Positions 1 to 6,922 of a stretch of 33,461 bases of DNA are shown here, piece by piece (within the stretch, counting starts at the first letter, position 1; every line of letters begins with the position of its first letter). The DNA lies in contig WTJC01000035.1 of assembly GCA_011525015.1 (NCBI GenBank), positions 1 to 33,461 on the forward strand, given 5' to 3'. The notes beneath the pieces are model-generated. The model made no database searches. It was not told where the DNA came from and saw only the letters and a list, made by a program, of their open reading frames with translations. The position numbers were made by a program, and so were the translations under genes. This DNA is from Flavobacteriales bacterium. Its GTDB lineage: Bacteria; Bacteroidota; Bacteroidia; Flavobacteriales; Flavobacteriaceae.

Positions 1-11
1 ACAGCAAGTGA

Positions 12-200
12 TTATGCTTCTACCGTAATCGGTAAATACAACTCTTCAGGTTCTACAACAACAAGTGCTGATTCATTCTCTACATCTGCTCCTCCCGTAT
101 TTTCAAAGTAATTATCGATAATCTCATCTACCGTTTGAGCATAAGACGAAATGTTTACACTAAAAATAAGTGCAACTAAAAGTAAAACTGAATTTTTCAT
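12..200 (-). CDS. Small exported protein of unknown function (62 aa), possibly a truncated gene
   Basis: The N-terminus is a clear signal peptide (MKNSV, a hydrophobic stretch, then SYAQ), so the product should be exported. The mature part begins TVDEIIDNYFENTGG. I associate that segment with the start of larger periplasmic proteins in Bacteroidota, for example lipoprotein-sorting-like or peptidase-associated proteins. Here it is followed by only about 25 acidic residues and a stop. The ORF may be a genuine small protein or the 5' remnant of a longer gene. Only 11 bases remain downstream in the window, so a frameshifted continuation cannot be checked. It lies on the same strand as the Fur-family gene, 31 bp downstream of that gene's stop, and could share its transcript. 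Confidence 0.5.
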   Translation of the reverse strand: MKNSVLLLVALIFSVNISSYAQTVDEIIDNYFENTGGADVENESALVVVEPEELYLPITVEA

Positions 201-231
201 ATTATTTGAGTAAAGTATTGATAAATAAATA

Positions 232-609
232 TTAGCTGCAAGATTCGCATTTGCCTTGGAGTAATATTTGTGAAGTAATTATTTTTTTGTTAGGGACATT
301 TGGAATGTGAATGTCAACTTGAAGACAATCCATTTTACCACATTCAATACATTGGAAATGAGGGTGTCGATCCTGATGATGATGCTTGGAACAATCGCTG
401 CACATTGCATAGCACTTGCTGCCATTTTTATCTAGAAAAGAATGCAAAACTCCATCGTCTTCTAATTTGTCTAAAACACGGTAGATTGTTGTCTTATTGA
501 TTTGCATTTGTAGACGATTTACCAATTCTATTACTGAAATAGCACCATTAGAATTGTGAAACTCTTTCATCAACAAGTCCACAGATGGCGTTCTGCGTTT
601 AATACCCAT
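232..609 (-). CDS. Fur-family metalloregulator, probably Zur
   Basis: This is a 125-aa Fur-superfamily repressor. A winged-helix DNA-binding half (recognition region TTIYRVLDKLEDDGVL, residues 40-55) is followed by a metal-binding half. The visible ligands are HHH at 76-78, H82 and H84 in a HHHQDRHPHF segment, C87-x2-C90 and C121-x2-C124, which is the usual structural-zinc pair of CxxC motifs. Length is slightly short for Fur (about 140 aa) and close to Zur or PerR-like members. Divergent genes encode a MerC-like protein and a COG0523 GTPase, both common Zur targets, so I prefer Zur to Fur. The promoter -7 box ends 4 nt before the ATG, suggesting a leaderless or nearly leaderless mRNA. The N-terminal residues are needed for the fold, which supports this start. 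Confidence 0.88.
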   Translation of the reverse strand: MGIKRRTPSVDLLMKEFHNSNGAISVIELVNRLQMQINKTTIYRVLDKLEDDGVLHSFLDKNGSKCYAMCSDCSKHHHQDRHPHFQCIECGKMDCLQVDIHIPNVPNKKIITSQILLQGKCESCS

Positions 610-613
610 AACA

Positions 614-645
614 CAAACTTATAACAACATAGTTGCACTAACAAA
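614..645 (-). promoter_or_regulatory. Promoter of the Fur/Zur-family gene
   Basis: On the minus strand TTTG (642-645) is followed after exactly 20 nt by TAAGTTTG (614-621). This matches the Bacteroidota promoter form with a -33 TTTG and a -7 TAnnTTTG. Only 4 nt separate the -7 box from the start codon at 609, so transcription should start at or next to the ATG. Confidence 0.72.
623..637. promoter_or_regulatory. Degenerate second Zur-type operator
   Basis: An exact copy of the half-site AGTTGCA (631-637) is paired, about a one-base centre, with a left arm matching 4 of 7 positions. It lies in the spacer of the regulator's own promoter and covers the -33 TTG of the opposite promoter. It would suit autoregulation. 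The call rests only on similarity to the perfect palindrome at 661-675. Confidence 0.45.
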
Positions 646-662
646 CAAATTTCATAGTTTTG
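633..662 (+). promoter_or_regulatory. Promoter of the merC-like/COG0523 operon
   Basis: TTG (633-635), a 19-nt spacer and TAGTTTTG (655-662) form a TAnnTTTG-type promoter. The predicted start of transcription is near 669, giving a leader of about 17 nt before the ATG at 687. The -7 box runs directly into the palindrome at 661-675. Confidence 0.72.
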
Positions 663-675
663 CAACTCAGTTGCA
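661..675. promoter_or_regulatory. Perfect 15-bp palindrome, probable Zur operator
   Basis: TGCAACT-C-AGTTGCA is a perfect 7-1-7 inverted repeat overlapping the end of the -7 box and the predicted transcription start of the divergent operon. A bound dimer would block RNA polymerase directly. The size and symmetry fit Fur-superfamily operators. Assignment to the adjacent regulator is inference. Confidence 0.7.
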
Positions 676-686
676 TTAATTAAAAG

Positions 687-1088
687 ATGAAAAATTTAAG
701 CTATAAGAATGATATTGCGGGAAGTGCTGTAGGAGCCTTTTGTGTTCTTCACTGTGCCTTAACTCCACTATTGTTTCTCTCTCCAAATTTTATAGAACTA
801 AGTAACCCCTCTTCTGCATTGTTTTGGTGGAAAAATGCAGATTTTTTGTTTTTGACATTGGCATTTATTGCTGTATTACGCTCTTCATCAACAACTTCAA
901 TAAAAGCGCTGAAATTTATTTTTTGGGTGTCTTGGTTATTTCTTTCAGTAGCTATTCTAAGCGAAAGGATGGCTTTTTTCGAATCGACAGAAATCTACAC
1001 ATACCTATCTAGTACACTTCTAATAGCAGTTCACCTCTACAATTTAAAATTTTGTCAAGTAAAAAACTATGAGCCTAGCAGACCATAA
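687..1088 (+). CDS. MerC-domain membrane protein
   Basis: This is a 133-aa inner-membrane protein with four hydrophobic segments (about residues 10-30, 47-63, 73-91 and 103-120). A cysteine/histidine motif, [10 protein letters not shown], sits in the first segment, as in MerC-family proteins that carry heavy metal ions across the membrane. There are no mercury-resistance genes nearby. The gene is first in the operon controlled from 633-675, directly before a COG0523 GTPase, with which it overlaps by 20 nt. This suggests a role in zinc or related metal uptake rather than mercury detoxification. The family call is by motif and topology; the substrate is inferred. Confidence 0.75.
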   Translation: MKNLSYKNDIAGSAVGAFCVLHCALTPLLFLSPNFIELSNPSSALFWWKNADFLFLTLAFIAVLRSSSTTSIKALKFIFWVSWLFLSVAILSERMAFFESTEIYTYLSSTLLIAVHLYNLKFCQVKNYEPSRP

Positions 1089-2298
1089 ACTACCTGTTAC
1101 CGTACTAAGTGGATTTCTTGGTGCAGGAAAAACTACTTTACTCAACCATGTATTGCACAACAAAGAAGGTTTAAAGGTTGCAGTAATTGTAAATGATATG
1201 AGCGAGGTGAACGTCGACGCGAACCTGGTCAAAAACGAAAATATACTATCTAGAACAGAAGAAAAATTGGTCGAGATGAGTAACGGCTGTATTTGTTGCA
1301 CCTTACGAGAAGATTTGATGATTGAGGTAGAACGGCTCGCTAATGAAAAACGATTTGATTACTTATTAATAGAAAGTACAGGAATTAGTGAACCAATCCC
1401 AGTGGCTCAAACATTTAGTTTCATAGACGAAGAAAGCGGTATCGATTTATCGAGATTCAGTTACGTGGATACCATGGTCACCGTAGTTGATGCCTATAAT
1501 TTCTTTAAAGATTTTGGTAGCCCAGAAACTTTAGAGGATAGATCTCTTACTAATATTGAAAACGACCATAGGACGATAGTAAACCTTCTTACGGACCAGA
1601 TTGAATTCGCCGATGTAATCATTTTGAACAAGACAGATTTGATTACTGCTCCTCATCTTGAATTATTGAAAGCAACACTGCACAAATTGAATCCTGCAGC
1701 ACAAATTATTGAAACAGCTTTTGGTAAAATAAATCCAGCACAAATTCTGAATACCAAACTATTTGATTTTGAAAAAGCTGAACAAAGTGCCGGTTGGATT
1801 GAAGAACTCAATAAAGAAGAACACACGCCTGAAACCGATGAATACGGCATTGGTTCGTTTGTCTTTCGCAGTAAAAAACCTTTTGACTCAAATCGGTTCA
1901 GAGCATTTGTTCAAAATAAGTTTCCCATGAATGTGATAAGAAGTAAAGGGCTTTTTTGGATCACATCAAGACCAGATCAAGCCTTGATTTGGGGTCAAGC
2001 AGGGGGTTCATTAAGAACAGATAGTGCAGGTGTATGGTGGGCTAGTATGTCCTTCAGCCAAAGATTCAATAATCCTGTTTTCATAAATAATCAGGAAGAA
2101 ATCGAAAAAGACTGGCACAATACTTTCGGTGATCGAAAAAATGAAATTGTTTTTATTGGACAAGATATGGATCATGACCAAATCATAAATGAACTTAACA
2201 AATGTCTGGCTACAGATAAAGAACTCTCATCAAAGAATTGGAAAAAGGGATGTAAAGACAATTGGCCAATAGAGAGAGCTTATGCTCTAGAAAATTAA
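1069..2298 (+). CDS. COG0523-family (CobW/ZNG-like) metallochaperone GTPase
   Basis: This 409-aa protein belongs to the G3E P-loop GTPases. The Walker A motif GFLGAGKTT is at 15-23, the metal-binding motif GCICC at 73-77, a switch-like segment ESTGISEP near 102-109 and the guanine-specificity motif NKTD later. The C-terminal half is a CobW_C-type domain with [21 protein letters not shown]. Members transfer zinc or other metals to client enzymes using GTP and are often induced by Zur under zinc starvation. It overlaps the merC-like gene by 20 nt, indicating translational coupling. Which client it serves cannot be read from sequence; the two genes downstream are candidates. Confidence 0.92.
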   Translation: MSLADHKLPVTVLSGFLGAGKTTLLNHVLHNKEGLKVAVIVNDMSEVNVDANLVKNENILSRTEEKLVEMSNGCICCTLREDLMIEVERLANEKRFDYLLIESTGISEPIPVAQTFSFIDEESGIDLSRFSYVDTMVTVVDAYNFFKDFGSPETLEDRSLTNIENDHRTIVNLLTDQIEFADVIILNKTDLITAPHLELLKATLHKLNPAAQIIETAFGKINPAQILNTKLFDFEKAEQSAGWIEELNKEEHTPETDEYGIGSFVFRSKKPFDSNRFRAFVQNKFPMNVIRSKGLFWITSRPDQALIWGQAGGSLRTDSAGVWWASMSFSQRFNNPVFINNQEEIEKDWHNTFGDRKNEIVFIGQDMDHDQIINELNKCLATDKELSSKNWKKGCKDNWPIERAYALEN

Positions 2299-2322
2299 TA
2301 ACCACTTTAAATTTTAAATACT

Positions 2323-2781
2323 ATGATAACAAAAGAACAAGTAATGGAGGCCCAAGAAAAATGGGGTAATGGAGTCGTACAAATAGGCTCGCTAAAGGAA
2401 AGCAGAGAAGAATGTGAGGCATTCACAAGTCAATTTCTGGACGATCGCTATGCCTTTGACAAAACAGTATTATTTAAACCCACAAAATGCGAAATAGAAC
2501 AATTCAGACCATCTAAAGCAGAAGCTACCTCTTATTTTATTGCAGGAGATGGCAGGGCTTGTTCAGAGGATCATGGATTCGCAATTCAGCCATGGACCAA
2601 AGTAAGATTTGAGAATCACGGTATTATTCTAGAGGAATCACGTGCAATCGCAATGGGAAACTACTTTTTTACAGATTTAAACGGCAATGAGGCAAAAGTA
2701 GAATACACTTTTGGGTATCAATTGATTAATGGCGAATTAAAAATTGATTTACACCACTCGTCATTTCCCTTTGCTCATTAA
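2323..2781 (+). CDS. Conserved protein of NTF2/SnoaL-like type, in the zinc-type operon
   Basis: This 152-aa soluble protein has no signal peptide. It resembles a conserved family that I recall from marine bacteria, with segments such as TVLFKPTKCEIEQFRP, GFAIQPWTKVRFENHGIILEE and AMGNYFFTDLNGNEAKVEYTFGYQ. Some members carry the database label phosphoribosyl-AMP cyclohydrolase, but I see none of the HisI metal motifs, so I do not adopt that name. The beta-rich C-terminal half ending in DLHHSSFPF suggests an NTF2/SnoaL-like barrel. It lies 24 nt after the COG0523 gene on the same strand, so co-transcription is likely. It could be a GTPase client or a zinc-independent substitute. Function is unknown. 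Confidence 0.6.
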   Translation: MITKEQVMEAQEKWGNGVVQIGSLKESREECEAFTSQFLDDRYAFDKTVLFKPTKCEIEQFRPSKAEATSYFIAGDGRACSEDHGFAIQPWTKVRFENHGIILEESRAIAMGNYFFTDLNGNEAKVEYTFGYQLINGELKIDLHHSSFPFAH

Positions 2782-2798
2782 AAGAAATTCGGTAAACA

Positions 2799-3293
2799 AT
2801 GAATAAGCTTTTTCTTGTATGTCCAACCGATTTTTTAGAATCAAAAATCAATGAGGTTAACTATAATTCCAACAATTATTTTTACACTTCTCTGGGCAAT
2901 TCATTAAATACCGATTTAAAGACACTTTTACACATCAAAGAAATTTTGAATAAGCATTCCATTGATGAAGTCCACTTTGTCCTTTCATCTTCTAATAAAA
3001 TTATTTTAGACGCACTGAAAGGGCAAAGCTTTTCTCGTATTAGAAATATGGACAATTATTACAAAAAAATAAATCGGCTTAAGGCACATAAAATCTGTAA
3101 TACTCCGGAGGACACAAAATATTTGTCAATTTCGTATTATCTGAACAATAAAATAAAAGAAGTTCAGCAATTTCTGAACATTTCATCTTCGGCATCAACA
3201 AATGTGACAGGTCTGATCTACGACAGTAAAACCGATAATTTTGAGAACATTTATCCTGCCTTGTATTGTCTTGAATATTTTCAATTAAACTAA
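2799..3293 (+). CDS. Hypothetical protein at the end of the zinc-type operon
   Basis: This is a 164-aa protein without signal peptide or membrane segments. It starts MNKLFLVCPTDF and alternates hydrophobic strands with helices (LFLVCP, a helix around 40-52, then EVHFVLSSSNKIILDAL), which would suit a Rossmann-like alpha/beta fold. I do not recognise the family. It follows the preceding gene by 17 nt, and a weak terminator-like hairpin follows its stop, so it is probably the last gene of the operon started at 687. A role in metal limitation is suggested only by position. Confidence 0.6.
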   Translation: MNKLFLVCPTDFLESKINEVNYNSNNYFYTSLGNSLNTDLKTLLHIKEILNKHSIDEVHFVLSSSNKIILDALKGQSFSRIRNMDNYYKKINRLKAHKICNTPEDTKYLSISYYLNNKIKEVQQFLNISSSASTNVTGLIYDSKTDNFENIYPALYCLEYFQLN

Positions 3294-3297
3294 TGAC

Positions 3298-3318
3298 AAT
3301 TGAAAAGCTTCAATTTTC
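3298..3318 (+). terminator. Weak terminator-like hairpin
   Basis: AATTGAA (3298-3304) and TTCAATT (3309-3315) form a 7-bp stem with a 4-nt loop, followed by a short T run. It is AT-only apart from two G:C pairs, so it is weak. It lies directly after the stop of the last gene of the operon. Confidence 0.4.
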
Positions 3319-3432
3319 GGCACTATTCAAGTCTTCGCTCACTTAAAATTCTTCGGTCAGTAAATCACAATTCAATAATCTTAGGCCATAAAAAATCAAT
3401 TGTATTGCAATTTTAAATTAATCGATTTAGAT

Positions 3433-3448
3433 TTAAGACAAATCTTAA
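3433..3448. promoter_or_regulatory. Short inverted repeat before the NTF2-like lipoprotein gene
   Basis: TTAAGA-CAAA-TCTTAA is a perfect 6-bp inverted repeat ending 9 nt before the ATG at 3458. It could be an operator or a 5' leader hairpin. In such AT-rich sequence chance occurrence is possible. The rest of 3294-3457 shows nothing else I can name. Confidence 0.25.
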
Positions 3449-3457
3449 CCACATTTT

Positions 3458-3937
3458 ATGAAAACAAGTTTCTACACCCTTGGTCTCACCTCTATTTTAC
3501 TTTTGAGCTCTTGCCAGCAAAACAACAGTACTGCAACTGAAAAAATTAAAGAAGAAGAAGTACTAACAGCGCTTGACGAACTCTTTGAAATTGTAGATAA
3601 GGATATTGAACGCATAGACGATATTGTAACAGAAGACTACTTCATATTTGAAAATTCAAGAAAATACACAACCGAAGAATTCGTAGAATACGTCAAGAGT
3701 TTTGGTGATTTTGAATCAAAACGAGAGTTTGCCAATATCGAAATTGACACCGATGTCAACAGCGCTCACTTGAGTATGTATCACCATGGAGAATTTGATT
3801 TACAAGCTGACACCGGAAAAATTCGAATGATTTACGACTGGATTGAAAGCGCCTATTTGGTAAAATCTGAGGACAAGTTAAAATTCAGATTCTTCTTTTC
3901 TGAGGTAACTTATGACACCATAGTAGCCTTAGAATAA
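3458..3937 (+). CDS. NTF2/SnoaL-like (DUF4440-type) lipoprotein
   Basis: This is a 159-aa lipoprotein. The signal peptide ends LLLSSC, with the lipidated cysteine near residue 19, followed by a polar linker QQNNSTATEK. The rest (about 35-159) has the helix-then-curved-sheet pattern of the NTF2 fold: an initial helix with LDELFEIVDKD, a TEDYFIFENSRKYTTEEFVEY segment and C-terminal strands. Related proteins are ligand-binding or enzymatic, but I see no distinct active site here. It stands alone between the zinc-type operon and the HxlR gene, with its own upstream region. Confidence 0.65.
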   Translation: MKTSFYTLGLTSILLLSSCQQNNSTATEKIKEEEVLTALDELFEIVDKDIERIDDIVTEDYFIFENSRKYTTEEFVEYVKSFGDFESKREFANIEIDTDVNSAHLSMYHHGEFDLQADTGKIRMIYDWIESAYLVKSEDKLKFRFFFSEVTYDTIVALE

Positions 3938-3971
3938 TAGGCTTACAATCATTTCATAATATTTTTCAAGT

Positions 3972-3996
3972 TTATTGTATCATTTTAATACAATAA
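3972..3996. promoter_or_regulatory. 25-bp inverted repeat, probable HxlR operator
   Basis: TTATTGTAT and ATACAATAA are perfect 9-bp arms separated by 7 nt. The repeat ends 5 nt before the -7 box at 4002-4009, so it spans the -33 region of the HxlR gene promoter. HxlR/YodB-type regulators bind such TA-rich palindromes, and autoregulation is common in the family. Confidence 0.65.
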
Positions 3997-4001
3997 ATCT
4001 C

Positions 4002-4009
4002 TAACTTTG
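4002..4009 (+). promoter_or_regulatory. -7 element of the HxlR gene promoter
   Basis: TAACTTTG matches TAnnTTTG and lies 20 nt before the first ATG at 4030. The -33 region falls inside the palindrome at 3972-3996. A TTG at 3975-3977 is 24 nt away, slightly long for the usual spacer. Confidence 0.6.
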
Positions 4010-4029
4010 CAACATAAAATTGCTAGTAC

Positions 4030-4479
4030 ATGAATTATGTTATGGAACCGGTCTTTAGATCCGGATGTTCAGTTTCGACTTCTTTAGATTTACTCGGAGA
4101 CAAATGGTCTCTTTTAATCATAAGAGACATCTTTTTACACCGAAATACTTTTAGTCAATTTCTCAAAGAAAGCCCTGAAGGTATTGCGACAAATATTCTT
4201 ACAGATCGCCTCAAAAAACTCAGAGCTTTTGGCGTTATCGATTTTGTTCAAAAATCAGCAGATCGCAAAATCAAAAGTTTCTACCTCACCCAAAAAGGCA
4301 TTGATTTATATCCTGTGCTTAACAGTCTTAGCAATTGGTCTATTCGACATGTAGATTTCGAAAAACATGAGCTTGTAGAAGAAACGATCAAGACAAATAA
4401 AGGAAAGTCAGATGCTGAAATTGTTGAAACAGCCCAACAAGAATATTTAGCCTACAGAAAAGAAGAATTCGGATTCTAA
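4030..4479 (+). CDS. HxlR-family transcriptional regulator with N-terminal cysteine
   Basis: This is a 149-aa winged-helix regulator. The HxlR core is plain: LDLLGDKWSLLIIRDIF (about 19-35), then FSQFLKESPEGIATNILTDRLKKL carrying the recognition helix, a wing with DRKIKSFYLTQKG, and a dimerising C-terminal helix. A single cysteine, C13 in FRSGCS, precedes the first helix. This is where redox or electrophile-sensing members such as YodB and HypR have theirs. ATG codons at 4030 and 4042 are both possible, and both retain the cysteine. The palindrome just upstream suggests autoregulation. A nitroreductase lies 1 kb downstream, a frequent target type for such regulators, but no shared operator was seen there. 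Confidence 0.88.
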   Translation: MNYVMEPVFRSGCSVSTSLDLLGDKWSLLIIRDIFLHRNTFSQFLKESPEGIATNILTDRLKKLRAFGVIDFVQKSADRKIKSFYLTQKGIDLYPVLNSLSNWSIRHVDFEKHELVEETIKTNKGKSDAEIVETAQQEYLAYRKEEFGF

Positions 4480-4481
4480 TA

Positions 4482-5381
4482 TTATTGAATAGAAACCTGG
4501 CTTTCTACGAATTTATAATAGAATAAGAGAATCAAATAACCGAAAAGACTTCCTGCCAATATAAAGGTCACATTGAGCACCCCAGTGGCACTAAATGAGA
4601 TACGCATCAGTATAGTGGCTATAATAAACCCGGTATTTCGCAAGAGTTTGAAATTCTCTTGGGTAATGCCGTAAGAGAAAAGCAGTACCAAGACATCAGC
4701 CAAAATCAATAGGGTGAAAAAGTCTTTGTAAAATATCGAATTGAGGTTATTACTCATTCCAGGTATTAGGTGGTCATTAGTGAAGGAGTAGGTCACAAAA
4801 TCAACTAAATGTGCAACGCTCACTGCTACAATGATAAGCAGTAAAACCACGGAAAGTTTTTTCTTGTAACCCTTAAATATAAAATCTCTTTCTTCTTCTA
4901 ATAATGTTCTTGACAGGGCATTCAATTTCAAGTGAATTCGAGAAAATAAAAGCACAATTGCGAGTAAAAGCAATACCGCCAAAATATCAATACCCAAGTT
5001 GAACAATTCCTCGTTCGTTTCTAATGCCTGATCGAAATCAATTTTTGTGATGTCTCCAAAAATTCTTCGAATTAGTACCAGCGCAATAATCTCGTATTGT
5101 TTTAAAAGCGACGTAGTAAACGACCTTGGAATAAAAAAGATTAACAGGTAAATCTCGTATACTAAGATGAACGAAAATGGAGTGTAAATGGCATTGATAG
5201 GGTTTCCAAAATAATCCACATTCAAGCCGCTCAACACCTCTAGGTTAAAGAGCATAACTAGTAAGAGGTGGATAAAAAACCCAGAAATAGACAGAACTAA
5301 AATTAACTTCTCGAATTTTTTACGGACTTGTCCAGAAAAAAACAATTCAAAATAATCTCCTCGGCTGAATGCAGAACTCAT
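4482..5381 (-). CDS. Polytopic membrane protein of unknown function
   Basis: This 299-aa integral membrane protein has about seven hydrophobic helices (near 26-45, 65-85, 130-150, 177-197, 222-242, and two between 250 and 293). A charged cytoplasmic-type loop, SRTLLEEERDFIFKGYKKK, precedes the fourth. I do not recognise the family, and no transporter or enzyme motif is visible. I chose the ATG at 5381 (MSSAFSRGDYF) over a TTG five codons upstream. It converges with the HxlR gene with only 2 nt between stop codons. Its upstream region is shared with the divergent nitroreductase gene. Confidence 0.7.
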   Translation of the reverse strand: MSSAFSRGDYFELFFSGQVRKKFEKLILVLSISGFFIHLLLVMLFNLEVLSGLNVDYFGNPINAIYTPFSFILVYEIYLLIFFIPRSFTTSLLKQYEIIALVLIRRIFGDITKIDFDQALETNEELFNLGIDILAVLLLLAIVLLFSRIHLKLNALSRTLLEEERDFIFKGYKKKLSVVLLLIIVAVSVAHLVDFVTYSFTNDHLIPGMSNNLNSIFYKDFFTLLILADVLVLLFSYGITQENFKLLRNTGFIIATILMRISFSATGVLNVTFILAGSLFGYLILLFYYKFVESQVSIQ

Positions 5382-5412
5382 AGCTTTTTTGCGCAAAGAA
5401 AATCCCTGCTTT

Positions 5413-5446
5413 TTTGTTTAAAATTAATCATAATTAATTAAACAAA
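5413..5446. promoter_or_regulatory. AT-rich inverted repeat in a divergent intergenic region
   Basis: TTTGTTTAA and TTAAACAAA are perfect 9-bp arms with a 16-nt, partly symmetric centre. They lie between the membrane-protein gene and the nitroreductase gene. It may be an operator. The composition is nearly all A/T, so chance cannot be excluded. Confidence 0.3.
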
Positions 5447-5514
5447 TCATAAAATCATGATTATCAACTTTTTAATAAGGCGATAACCGTACTTTTCATT
5501 TCGCAGGGGGGTTG

Positions 5515-5522
5515 TATTTTTG
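5515..5522 (+). promoter_or_regulatory. Possible -7 element of the nitroreductase gene
   Basis: TATTTTTG matches TAnnTTTG and ends 4 nt before the ATG at 5527. If used, the mRNA would be leaderless. No convincing -33 TTG stands at the right distance, so support is modest. Confidence 0.4.
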
Positions 5523-5526
5523 TGGA

Positions 5527-6258
5527 ATGCAAAAACCACTAACTGTAAGCCAGGCCATAGCCCATAGACGATCTGTTCGAAATTATACAGACGAAGCCTT
5601 AGACGACGAACTGGTCAAGAAATGTATCGAAAACGCCAGCCTCGCCCCTAACAGTAGTAATATGCAATTATGGGAGTTTATTCACGTCAAAAATCCTGAA
5701 CTCAAAGAACTTTTAAATACCGCATGCTTTAAACAGCAGGCCTCAAGAACTGCCGAGCGATTTGTAGTTGTAGTTGTGCGACGCGATTTATGGAAGAAAA
5801 GAGCTAAGGCGAATGCCGAATTTATAGGGCAAAACAAGGCAGAAACGGAATCTCAAATTCGAAGAAAAAAGTTTGCGCTGCGCTACTATCAAAAACTCAT
5901 GCCTACGATTTATGGATTTGACAACTTTGGCATCCTCAGTAGCATCAAAAAAATATCTACTTGGGTCAGCGGAATCTTCAGACCCATATACCGACAAGTC
6001 TCCTTGAGCGATATGCGAATCGTTACGCATAAAAGTGCAGGCTTAGCCGCGCAAAATTTTATGCTGTCAATGGCAGAGGTGGAGTACGACACCTGCCCAA
6101 TGGAAGGTTTTGATTCTAGGCTGGTCAAAAAGGCATTAGGCCTTCCAAAAAAAGCCGAAATAAATATGATTCTAGCCTGCGGAAAGCGAAGCGAAACCGG
6201 GGTTTATGGCAAGCGATTTAGAGTTCCCTTCGGAGAGGTCTACACCGAGCGCTTTTAA
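5527..6258 (+). CDS. Nitroreductase-family flavoprotein
   Basis: This 243-aa protein has the FMN-binding nitroreductase start AIAHRRSVRNYTDEAL, followed by CIENASLAPNSSNMQLWEF, the usual phosphate- and flavin-contact region. The C-terminal part carries GLAAQNFMLSMAEVEYDTCPMEGFD, in which GLAAQNFML and the cofactor-proximal P-M-E-G-F are typical. Members use NAD(P)H to reduce nitro compounds, quinones or flavins as homodimers in the cytoplasm. An insertion of about 60 residues (positions 88-150, rich in K/R) makes it longer than the common 200-220 aa. The ATG at 5527 is preferred over an in-frame TTG at 5512, because the TTG would lie inside the probable promoter. Confidence 0.88.
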   Translation: MQKPLTVSQAIAHRRSVRNYTDEALDDELVKKCIENASLAPNSSNMQLWEFIHVKNPELKELLNTACFKQQASRTAERFVVVVVRRDLWKKRAKANAEFIGQNKAETESQIRRKKFALRYYQKLMPTIYGFDNFGILSSIKKISTWVSGIFRPIYRQVSLSDMRIVTHKSAGLAAQNFMLSMAEVEYDTCPMEGFDSRLVKKALGLPKKAEINMILACGKRSETGVYGKRFRVPFGEVYTERF

Positions 6259-6270
6259 TCAAAGAATGAA

Positions 6271-6855
6271 TTATTCCGAATCAAAAGTGAGGTCTGAGAA
6301 CAAGGCATAAATGGCACTCCATAAAACCTCAGGCCTTTCAGAAATCAGCTTATTTGATTTTTTAGGCATGACCTTAATCGAATGCATCAGCACGTCTCTT
6401 TCACTGCTATCAGATGGTGCACTTTTAGCAATTTCATCAATTGCCAATTCTTGAGTGGAATAAGTAGAGGCAGTAAAAGTATCAATCTTATCTAAAAGTA
6501 GCTTTGCTCTTTTCTGATCAATTCGTCCAAATTCATCTCTGATGAGTGCTCCTAATTCCAATAGTAATTGGTTAGAAGCCACCGACGTGTTTTGAATTGA
6601 AAAGTTTGGATTGGCATAGGTATAACGACCTTCTTTAACCACAATCGGGGCATTGTATCCCAAAATATCAGAACGCATTACACGAATATCATCGCGAATA
6701 GTTCGTTCAGAAACCATTTTATAAACGCCTCTGTGTTCGGCCAAGGCTTCAGAACAAGCGAGTTGCAATTTCTCTATAGAATAAAAAACCCTTCCTCCCT
6801 GTAAAAGAGTATCTATGGTCTTATAGCGAATTAAGGCGTTTAGATTCGTAGGCAT
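6271..6855 (-). CDS. HTH regulator of WYL type lacking the WYL domain
   Basis: From the ATG at 6855 the protein has 194 aa. It begins NLNALIRYKTIDTLLQGG, followed by a helix-turn-helix with SERTIRDDIRVMRSDILGYNAPIVV. That matches the N-terminal DNA-binding part of the WYL-domain regulators common in Bacteroidota, which usually exceed 300 aa. Here the effector-sensing WYL domain is absent. It is replaced by about 100 residues of helices without a recognisable motif. Upstream codons up to 6951 would add a hydrophobic tail that overlaps the divergent gene, so I reject that start. It is divergent from a VWA gene with 67 bp between them, and a perfect 16-bp palindrome lies 4 bp before its start. 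Confidence 0.68.
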   Translation of the reverse strand: MPTNLNALIRYKTIDTLLQGGRVFYSIEKLQLACSEALAEHRGVYKMVSERTIRDDIRVMRSDILGYNAPIVVKEGRYTYANPNFSIQNTSVASNQLLLELGALIRDEFGRIDQKRAKLLLDKIDTFTASTYSTQELAIDEIAKSAPSDSSERDVLMHSIKVMPKKSNKLISERPEVLWSAIYALFSDLTFDSE

Positions 6856-6859
6856 TTTG

Positions 6860-6875
6860 TTTTGCAATTGCAAAA
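6860..6875. promoter_or_regulatory. Perfect 16-bp palindrome, probable operator
   Basis: TTTTGCAATTGCAAAA is fully self-complementary and sits 4 bp upstream of the WYL-less regulator's start, within the 67-bp region shared with the VWA gene. Binding here could silence the regulator and possibly the divergent gene. A second, weaker inverted repeat, AATTTG-5-CAAATT, is at 6897-6913 before the VWA start. Confidence 0.6.
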
Positions 6876-6922
6876 AGACTGCATAACAAGCAATCAAATT
6901 TGCTAAACAAATTACAAAAATT

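Noticed and set aside
300-500. Plus-strand reading frame over the Fur-family gene
   Set aside because: Antisense shadow of a well-supported gene with clear zinc motifs; no promoter and no recognisable protein.
687-2298. A mercury-resistance operon, suggested by the MerC-like gene
   Set aside because: No merR, merA, merT or merP is present; the Fur-family regulator and COG0523 GTPase fit zinc homeostasis better.
2323-2781. Phosphoribosyl-AMP cyclohydrolase (HisI), a label used for relatives of this protein
   Set aside because: The cysteine and aspartate metal motifs of HisI are not visible in the sequence.
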